Position numbers and translations under genes: made by a program
Shown: piece after piece, positions 58,279 through 64,000 of the stretch
How positions within the stretch are numbered: position 1 is the first letter of the stretch
Layout: the number at the start of each line of letters is the position of its first letter
The notes under the pieces: model-generated
The model's database searches: none
Told to the model about the DNA's origin: nothing
What the model saw: only the letters and a program-made list of their open reading frames with translations
DNA from: Bradyrhizobium macuxiense
Lineage (GTDB): Bacteria; Pseudomonadota; Alphaproteobacteria; Rhizobiales; Xanthobacteraceae
Assembly (NCBI RefSeq): GCF_007993935.1
Contig: NZ_VITY01000002.1
Coordinates: 558,001 to 622,000 of the forward strand
DNA: 64,000 nt
Direction of reading: 5' to 3'

Positions 58279-58298
58279 ATCATTCGTATACGAATGAT
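58279..58298. promoter_or_regulatory. 20-bp palindromic GTATAC operator, hnr side
   Basis: ATCATTCGTATACGAATGAT (58279-58298) is a perfect 20-bp palindrome centred on GTATAC (58286-58291). The half TCGTATAC is also present in the double operator before the enamidase gene. It is 62 bases upstream of the hnr start codon, where it could block or activate RNA polymerase. Confidence 0.75.
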
Positions 58299-58413
58299 CC
58301 TGCGCGCAGGTCTCAAGACTGTCAAGCGGCCTTTGCAATCAAACCCTGCCATTCGCTTGCGCACCCTGTTCATAAAACGTGCACTCGCTGCAGCGCGGCA
58401 TGCCGCCGCTTGC

Positions 58414-58431
58414 ACGTTTGTATACAAACGT
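58414..58431. promoter_or_regulatory. 18-bp palindromic GTATAC operator, nicA side
   Basis: ACGTTTGTATACAAACGT (58414-58431) is a perfect 18-bp palindrome centred on GTATAC (58420-58425), 63 bases upstream of the nicA start. The half-site CGTTTGTATAC matches the left half of the operator at 48585. An overlapping inverted repeat, AAACGTGCA (58375-58383) with TGCACGTTT (58411-58419), adds a possible larger structure. Confidence 0.75.
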
Positions 58432-58494
58432 TATCCTCGCCCCGCTATCGGACGCTGACATTGCAGCGCAAACTTCAAAGGGAGAACCGGGGCA

Positions 58495-58962
58495 ATGCGC
58501 CTGACCGTCAACGGCAGGAATCATGATGTCGACGCCGCGCCCGACACCGCATTGCTTTACGTGCTGCGCAACGACCTTGCATTGAACGGACCGAAATATG
58601 GCTGCGGGCTCGGCGAGTGCGGCGCCTGCGCGGTGCTGATCGACGGCGTCGCCGCGCGTTCCTGCGTGATTCCGATCGAAGGCTGCGCGGGGCGCAGCAT
58701 CGTCACGCTCGAAGGTCTCGGCACGCGCGAGCATCCCGATCCGGTGCAGGACGCCTTCATCCGCGAGCAGGCCGCGCAATGCGGCTATTGCCTCAACGGC
58801 ATGATCATCTCCACCAAGGCGCTGCTGACGCGCAATCCTAATCCGTCCGAGCATGAGGTGCTGGAAGCGCTGCGCTACAATCTCTGCCGTTGCGGCGCGC
58901 ATATCGAAATCATCCGCGCCGCGATGCGTGCCGCCGGCCACGCGCTCGAGGCGCGCGACTGA
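58495..58962 (+). CDS. nicA: Nicotinate dehydrogenase 2Fe-2S subunit
   Basis: A 155-residue two-cluster iron-sulfur subunit: YGCGLGECGACAV (about 38-50), then CVIPIEGC, CGYCLNGMI and NLCRCGAH. Such small subunits partner the molybdenum subunit NicB in the oxygen-independent hydroxylation of nicotinate to 6-hydroxynicotinate, drawing the oxygen atom from water. The nicB start overlaps its stop by 1 base (TGATG). It begins after a GGGAGAACC ribosome site and 63 bases from a GTATAC palindrome. Assignment to nicotinate, rather than another N-heterocycle, follows from linkage to hnr, ena and pncB. Confidence 0.85.
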   Translation: MRLTVNGRNHDVDAAPDTALLYVLRNDLALNGPKYGCGLGECGACAVLIDGVAARSCVIPIEGCAGRSIVTLEGLGTREHPDPVQDAFIREQAAQCGYCLNGMIISTKALLTRNPNPSEHEVLEALRYNLCRCGAHIEIIRAAMRAAGHALEARD

Positions 58963-61900
58963 TGGCGGACGCACGGTCTCCCGAGCAACGCAAGCGCGGC
59001 TCGCTGTCGGTCGTTCGCCCGGCAGTGCTGGGTGCGGAAGGCGCGTTCGAGACCTTCATCACCATCACATCAGACGGTTCGGTTAACGCCTATAACGGCC
59101 ATGTCGACCTCGGCACCGGCATTCGCACCGCACTCGGGCAGATCGTTGCCGAAGAGCTCGACGTCTCCTTTGCCCGCGTTGTCGTGGTGCTCGGCGACAC
59201 CGCCGTGGTGCCGAACCAGGGCGCGACGATCGCGAGCGAAACCATCCAGATCACCGCCGTTCCCCTGCGCAAGGCCGCCGCGCAAGCGCGGCATTATTTG
59301 CTCGCGCGCGCGGCCGAGCGGCTTGAACTGCCGGCCAGTGATCTCATGATCGAGGACGGCCTGATCCGCGGTCACGACAATCGCAGCGTCAGCTATGGCG
59401 AGTTGATCGCGGATGAGACCATCCGGCTCGTGCTCGCCGACGACGTTGCGGTCAAGGAAGTGAGTGCTTATTCCGTGGTCGGCAAATCCGTGCCGCGCGT
59501 CGACCTGCCGGCGAAGGCCACCGGCGAGCTGGTCTATGTCCACGATGTGCGCGTACCCGGCATGCTGCACGGCCGCGTCGTGCGTCCACCCTATGCCGGC
59601 GTCGATGCCGGGCCGTTCGTTGGCACCAGCCTGATCGCGGTGGATGAAGGATCAGTGCGCGATATTCCCGGGCTTGTCGCCGTGGTGCGGATCGGCGATT
59701 TCGTCGGCGTCGTCGCCGAGCGCGAGGAGAATGCGATCAAGGCGGCCGCGCAGCTCAAGGTGAGCTGGAAGCCGGGGCCGGCGCTGACCGACCTCTCCGA
59801 CATCGAGCAGGCGCTGCGCGCCAATCCCTCAACGCCGCGCCAACTGATCGACAAGGGCGACGTCGATGCCGCGATCAAGGCCGCCGCCAAGCCGATGCAG
59901 CGGACATATGTCTGGCCCTACCAGATGCACGGCTCGATCGGTCCGTCCTGTGCGGTCGCCGATTACAGTGAGGGCGCGATCCGGGTTTGGTCCGGCACGC
60001 AGAACCCGCACATCCTGCGCGGCGACCTCGCGCTCTTGATCCAGCGGCCGGAATCCGAGATCGACGTGATCCGGATGGAGGCCGCCGGCTGCTACGGCCG
60101 CAACTGCGCCGACGACGTCTCCGCCGATGCGCTATTGCTGTCGCGTGCCGTCGGCCAACCGGTGCGGGTCCAGCTCACACGCGAGCAGGAACATGCCTGG
60201 GAGCCGAAGGGCACCGCGCAGCTGATGGACGTCAACGGCGGGCTCAATGCCGACGGCAGCGTCGCCGGCTACGACTTTGCCACACGCTATCCGTCGAACG
60301 GCGCGCCGACGCTGGCGCTCTTGCTCACCGGGCGGATCGCGCCTGAAGCGGCCGTGTTCGAGATGGGCGACCGCACCGCGATCCCGCCCTACGATTATGA
60401 AAACATGCGCGTGGTCGCCAACGACATGCCGCCGATCGTCCGCGCGTCATGGTTTCGTGGCGTCTCGGCGCTGCCGAACACCTTTGCACACGAGTCCTAT
60501 ATCGACGAGCTTGCGGCCGAGGCCGAGATCGATCCGATCGAATACCGGCTGCGCTATTTGAAAGACAAGCGCGCGATCGATCTCGTCAACGCAGTCGCCG
60601 AGCGCGCAGGCTGGACGCCCCGCCCGGTGTGGAAAGAGCCCGAGGCGGACGGCGACATCGTCCGCGGCCGCGGCTTCGCCTATGCGCTCTACGTGCACAG
60701 CAAGTTTCCCGGCTACGGCGCGGCATGGTCGGCATGGATCGCCGACGTCGCCGTCAACAAGGCGACCGGCGATGTCAGCGTGACGCGCGTCGTCGCCGGC
60801 CAGGACTCGGGATTGATGATCAATCCCGCGGGCGTGCGGCACCAGATCGAAGGCAACGTCATCCAGTCGACTAGCCGCGCACTGATGGAGGAGGTCTCCT
60901 TCGAGCGCGGCGCGGTGACGGCGCGGGAATGGGGCGCCTACCCCATCATCAAATTCTCCGAGCTGCCCAAGATCGACGTGCTGATGCTGCCGCGGCAGGA
61001 CCAGCCGCCGCTCGGCGTCGGCGAATCCGCCTCGGTGCCGAGCGCGGCTGCGATCGCCAATGCGATCTACGACGCGACCGGCGTGCGCTTCCGCGAATTG
61101 CCATTCACGCCGGAGCGCATTTTGAAGGGCTTGCGCGGCGAGCAGCCTGCCGCACCCGCACCGCTTGCTCCACCCACGCCGACAACGCCGATCGACAAAT
61201 GGCAAAACCCATTCGCAAAGCGCGGCGGCATCCTCGCCGGCATTGCCGCGCTCTGCGCCGCTGCGATCGGGATCGGCGCGGCCGCGCTACCCTGGCGCGC
61301 GATCGCACCGATCGCCCGGCCTGATGCGTCGGTCTATTCCGCCGCAACGATCGCGCGCGGCAAGGAGCTCGCGGCGCTCGGCGCCTGCGCCGTCTGCCAC
61401 ACCTCGGAGCACGGCATCTTGAACGCCGGCGGCCGGCCGCTCGAAACGCCGTTCGGCACCATCACCACCACCAACATCACGCCCGATGTCGACACCGGCA
61501 TCGGCGCCTGGTCCTATCCCGCCTTCGAGCGCGCGATGCGCGAGGGCATTCATCGCGACGGGCGTCATCTCTATCCAGCGTTTCCGTACACGCATTTCGC
61601 CAAGACTTCCGATGCCGACCTGCAGGCGCTCTATGCCTATCTGATGGCGCAGGCACCGGTGCGCGCCGAGACGCCGGCGAACGCGCTCGCCTTCCCGTTC
61701 AACCTGCGGCCGCTGCTCGCCGGATGGAATGCACTGTTCCATCAGCCTGATACGTTCCGGCCCGATCCATCGAAATCGGAAATCTGGAATCGCGGCGCCT
61801 ATCTGATCGAAGGGCTCGGCCATTGCAGCGCCTGCCACTCGCCGCGCAATGCGCTCGGCGCCGAACGGCAAGCGGCCTATCTCGCCGGCGGCTTCGCGGA

Positions 61901-62504
61901 AGGCTGGGAGGCGCCGGCGCTGACGTCGCTATCGAAGGCGCCGGTGCCCTGGAGCGAGGACGAGCTCTACGCCTATCTGCGCACCGGCGAGTCCCGCCTG
62001 CACGGCGTCGCGGCGGGCCCAATGGCACCGGTCGTGCAGGAGCTCGGCGCGCTGCCCGATCAGGACATCCGCGCGATGGCGGTCTACCTCGCCTCGTTCA
62101 ACGCGACCGCCGACCAGCCGACCCACGATGCCATTGCTGCGAAACTGGAGGCTAGCACCGTAGTGACCACGGCCGCCTCGGCGGGCGCGCGGATCTATCA
62201 AGGCGCCTGCGCGGTCTGCCACGAGGTCGGCGGTCCGCCTTTGTTCGGCAGCCGGCCGTCGCTGGCGCTCAACAGCAACCTCCATAGCGACGCCCCCGAC
62301 AACCTGATCCAGGTGATCCTGCACGGGATTGCCAAGCCGGCCGTGACCGATCTCGGCTATATGCCGGCGTTCCGGGACAGCATGTCCGACGGCCAAATCG
62401 CCGAGCTCGCCTCCTTCCTCCGCAGCCAGTTCGCCCCCGGCAAGCCGGCCTGGACCGATGTCGCCGCCACGGTCGGCCGTATACGGCAGACCATAGCGCG
62501 CTGA
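58962..62504 (+). CDS. nicB: Nicotinate dehydrogenase molybdenum/tri-haem subunit
   Basis: A 1180-residue fusion, similar in size and layout to Pseudomonas putida NicB (1187 residues). Residues 1-735 are the molybdopterin-binding Ald_Xan_dh_C2 domain with GTGIRTALGQIVAEEL, MEAAGCYGRN and the catalytic Glu688 in GVGESASVP. A transmembrane segment follows (about 750-775), then a cytochrome c domain with three haem motifs: CAVCH (Cys809), CSACH (Cys955) and CAVCH (Cys1083). Electrons pass from Mo through 2Fe-2S to membrane-bound cytochrome c and the respiratory chain. ATG at 58962 overlaps the nicA stop. The frame is open upstream, but that part is noncoding. Confidence 0.88.
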   Translation: MADARSPEQRKRGSLSVVRPAVLGAEGAFETFITITSDGSVNAYNGHVDLGTGIRTALGQIVAEELDVSFARVVVVLGDTAVVPNQGATIASETIQITAVPLRKAAAQARHYLLARAAERLELPASDLMIEDGLIRGHDNRSVSYGELIADETIRLVLADDVAVKEVSAYSVVGKSVPRVDLPAKATGELVYVHDVRVPGMLHGRVVRPPYAGVDAGPFVGTSLIAVDEGSVRDIPGLVAVVRIGDFVGVVAEREENAIKAAAQLKVSWKPGPALTDLSDIEQALRANPSTPRQLIDKGDVDAAIKAAAKPMQRTYVWPYQMHGSIGPSCAVADYSEGAIRVWSGTQNPHILRGDLALLIQRPESEIDVIRMEAAGCYGRNCADDVSADALLLSRAVGQPVRVQLTREQEHAWEPKGTAQLMDVNGGLNADGSVAGYDFATRYPSNGAPTLALLLTGRIAPEAAVFEMGDRTAIPPYDYENMRVVANDMPPIVRASWFRGVSALPNTFAHESYIDELAAEAEIDPIEYRLRYLKDKRAIDLVNAVAERAGWTPRPVWKEPEADGDIVRGRGFAYALYVHSKFPGYGAAWSAWIADVAVNKATGDVSVTRVVAGQDSGLMINPAGVRHQIEGNVIQSTSRALMEEVSFERGAVTAREWGAYPIIKFSELPKIDVLMLPRQDQPPLGVGESASVPSAAAIANAIYDATGVRFRELPFTPERILKGLRGEQPAAPAPLAPPTPTTPIDKWQNPFAKRGGILAGIAALCAAAIGIGAAALPWRAIAPIARPDASVYSAATIARGKELAALGACAVCHTSEHGILNAGGRPLETPFGTITTTNITPDVDTGIGAWSYPAFERAMREGIHRDGRHLYPAFPYTHFAKTSDADLQALYAYLMAQAPVRAETPANALAFPFNLRPLLAGWNALFHQPDTFRPDPSKSEIWNRGAYLIEGLGHCSACHSPRNALGAERQAAYLAGGFAEGWEAPALTSLSKAPVPWSEDELYAYLRTGESRLHGVAAGPMAPVVQELGALPDQDIRAMAVYLASFNATADQPTHDAIAAKLEASTVVTTAASAGARIYQGACAVCHEVGGPPLFGSRPSLALNSNLHSDAPDNLIQVILHGIAKPAVTDLGYMPAFRDSMSDGQIAELASFLRSQFAPGKPAWTDVAATVGRIRQTIAR

Positions 62505-62515
62505 CCTGCCATGTT

Positions 62516-62537
62516 CCGCCCGATACCCACTGGGCGG
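62516..62537 (+). terminator. Weak hairpin between nicB and pncB
   Basis: CCGCCC (62516-62521) and GGGCGG (62532-62537) form a 6-bp stem 12 bases after the nicB stop. There is no T-run and the gap to pncB is 61 bases, so partial readthrough from nicB into pncB is likely. Confidence 0.3.
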
Positions 62538-62565
62538 GCGCCGCGGGGCAGGCTAAGGTTCCCGC

Positions 62566-63870
62566 ATGACCGTGACAGATATCGCGACCCGGACCTACAA
62601 CCACGGCTGGCGGCTCGACCCGATCGTGCGCAGCCTGCTGGACACCGATTTCTACAAGCTGTTGATGCAGCAGATGATCCGGGAATCCTATCCGGACACC
62701 CGCACGACCTTTTCGGTGATCAACCGCTCGACCCATATCCGGCTCGCCGAGGTCATCGACGAGGGTGAGCTGCGCGCCCAGCTCGACCACGCCCGCACCA
62801 TCCGCTTCTCCAAGAAAGAACTGATCTGGCTCGCCGGTAACACGTTCTACGGCAAGACCCAGATGTTCTCGCCCGATTTCATCAACTGGCTCTCGACCTT
62901 CCGCCTGCCCGAATACGAGCTGAACAAGGTCGACGGCCAGTATGAGCTGCATTTCCACGGGCCGTGGACCCATACCACGATGTGGGAGATCCCGGCGCTC
63001 GCGATCCTCAACGAGCTGCGCTCGCGCGCGGCGACCAAGACCTATGGCCGCTTCGCGCTCGACGTGCTCTACGCCCGCGCCAAGGCCAAGCTGTGGACCA
63101 AGGTCGAGCGGCTGCGCAAGCTGGACGGCCTGCGGCTGTCCGATTTCGGCACGCGCCGCCGTCATGGCTTCCTTTGGCAGCGCTGGTGCGTCGAGGCGGT
63201 GAAGGAAGGCCTCGGTTCCTCCTTCACCGGAACCTCGAACGTGCTGCTCGCGATGGACAACGACCTCGAGGCGATCGGCACCAACGCGCATGAGCTGCCG
63301 ATGGTGGCTGCTGCACTCGCCAATTCCGACGAGGAATTGCGCTGGGCGCCCTATCAGATCCTCGACCAGTGGCGTCATGCCTATGGCGGCAACCTCCTGA
63401 TCGCGCTGCCCGACGCCTTCGGCACCAAGCCGTTCCTGCGCGACGCGCCGGAATGGGTCGCCGACTGGACCGGCTTCCGGCCCGACAGCGCGCCGCCGAT
63501 CACCGCCGGCGAAGAGATCATCAAGTGGTGGAAGCAGAAGGGCCGCGATCCCAAGGAGAAGCTCCTGGTGTTCTCCGACGCGATGGATGTCGGCTCGATC
63601 GAGGAGACGTTCCATCACTTCAAGGGGCGCGTCCGCGTCAGCTTCGGCTGGGGCACCAATCTCACCAATGATTTCATCGGCTGCGCGCCCGACGGCTCCG
63701 CCGAGCTCGATCCGATCTCGATCGTCTGCAAGGTGACGTCGGTCGACGGTCGCCCGGCCGTGAAACTCTCCGACAATCCGGAGAAGGCGACCGGCATCCC
63801 CACAGAGGTCGAGCGCTATTTGCGCGTGTTCGGCAATGTCGGCCGCGTTCGCACCGCAGTTCACGTATAG
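62566..63870 (+). CDS. pncB: Nicotinate phosphoribosyltransferase
   Basis: A 434-residue NAPRTase, which turns nicotinate and PRPP, with ATP, into nicotinate mononucleotide in NAD salvage. Motifs include [71 protein letters not shown] with the PRPP-site basic residues, [27 protein letters not shown] (the His in the catalytic loop), and [13 protein letters not shown]. It follows nicB by 61 bases on the same strand, so nicotinate use for cofactor and for carbon/nitrogen share one locus. It may have its own promoter. Confidence 0.93.
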   Translation: MTVTDIATRTYNHGWRLDPIVRSLLDTDFYKLLMQQMIRESYPDTRTTFSVINRSTHIRLAEVIDEGELRAQLDHARTIRFSKKELIWLAGNTFYGKTQMFSPDFINWLSTFRLPEYELNKVDGQYELHFHGPWTHTTMWEIPALAILNELRSRAATKTYGRFALDVLYARAKAKLWTKVERLRKLDGLRLSDFGTRRRHGFLWQRWCVEAVKEGLGSSFTGTSNVLLAMDNDLEAIGTNAHELPMVAAALANSDEELRWAPYQILDQWRHAYGGNLLIALPDAFGTKPFLRDAPEWVADWTGFRPDSAPPITAGEEIIKWWKQKGRDPKEKLLVFSDAMDVGSIEETFHHFKGRVRVSFGWGTNLTNDFIGCAPDGSAELDPISIVCKVTSVDGRPAVKLSDNPEKATGIPTEVERYLRVFGNVGRVRTAVHV

Positions 63871-63915
63871 ACCTTCAGACCAAATATCCTCATCGACTGA
63901 CCTGACGAGCTTCGC

Positions 63916-64000
63916 ATGCCCGCACCCAAGCCGCCTGCCTTCGAAACCCTGAGCCTGCATGCCGGCCAGCGCCCCGATCCCGCAACCGGCGCACGCGCGG
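63916..64000 (+). CDS. O-acetylhomoserine sulfhydrylase-like protein (partial, N-terminus)
   Basis: ATG at 63916 opens a frame MPAPKPPAFETLSLHAGQR followed by PDPATGARA, cut by the window edge. FETLSLHAGQxPDPATGARA is the characteristic opening of the PLP-dependent O-acetylhomoserine aminocarboxypropyltransferase (MetY) family, which makes homocysteine from O-acetylhomoserine and sulfide. Only 28 residues are visible, so the assignment is from this motif alone. A gap of 45 bases separates it from pncB. Confidence 0.7.
   Translation, partial: MPAPKPPAFETLSLHAGQRPDPATGARA

Noticed and set aside
54803..62484. Further GTATAC hexamers at 54803 and 62479.
   Set aside because: They are inside coding sequence and lack the TTTG/CAAA or TTCG/CGAA arms; a hexamer is expected by chance every few kilobases.

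Overview
The window is GC-rich alphaproteobacterial chromosome. Gene content (two complete branched-chain amino-acid-type ABC importers, an opp/dpp importer, a TctC-type binding protein, a Baeyer-Villiger monooxygenase, molybdenum hydroxylases, Sox genes) and several short palindromic intergenic repeats that I know from Bradyrhizobium and relatives point to a Bradyrhizobium-like soil bacterium. This assignment is inference; there is no rRNA or tRNA gene. I see no IS element, phage gene or CRISPR array.

Layout. 1-6.5 kb: the end of a His/Gly-rich protein with a strong terminator, then a compact cluster that looks like a small secondary-metabolite pathway: a carbamoyltransferase (minus strand) divergent from a flavin monooxygenase, an amino-acid adenylating enzyme, a stand-alone carrier protein and a GNAT-like protein. 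6.5-14.2 kb: a minus-strand run of a peptide/opine-type ABC importer (binding protein, two permeases, two ATPases), a zinc alcohol dehydrogenase and an isopropylmalate/tartrate-type dehydrogenase. 14.4-27.8 kb: CoA-transferase, glycogen synthase, methyltransferase, a tandem-domain L,D-transpeptidase, MFS transporter, PRC-barrel protein, glycogen-debranching-type glucosidase, an MsbA-type exporter and a GT4 glycosyltransferase. 28-32.6 kb: a complete livKHMGF-type operon. 32.7-41.5 kb: alkylsulfatase, Baeyer-Villiger monooxygenase, acyl-CoA dehydrogenase divergent from an IclR regulator, TctC-type binding protein and an MFS exporter. 41.6-47.6 kb: a molybdenum hydroxylase pair followed by fccB-soxXYZA, with no soxB or soxCD and an unusual SoxY C-terminus.

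47.7-63.9 kb is the most coherent and interesting part. It encodes nicotinate dehydrogenase (2Fe-2S subunit plus a molybdenum/tri-haem fusion subunit), 6-hydroxynicotinate reductase, enamidase, ferredoxin-NADP reductase, two uncharacterised proteins (PF06684-like and UPF0280-like), a private Liv-type ABC importer with a fused permease, a MarR regulator and pncB. Together these describe import of nicotinate (or a close N-heterocycle), oxygen-independent hydroxylation to 6-hydroxynicotinate, reductive dearomatisation and hydrolytic ring opening: the Eubacterium barkeri fermentative route coupled to an aerobic cytochrome-linked dehydrogenase. Two divergent promoter regions 10 kb apart share palindromes with a GTATAC core (48585-48616, 58279-58298, 58414-58431), which defines a probable regulon.

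The window ends in the first codons of an O-acetylhomoserine sulfhydrylase-like gene. Starts were chosen from ribosome binding sites, operon overlaps and family alignment from memory; no database search was possible.
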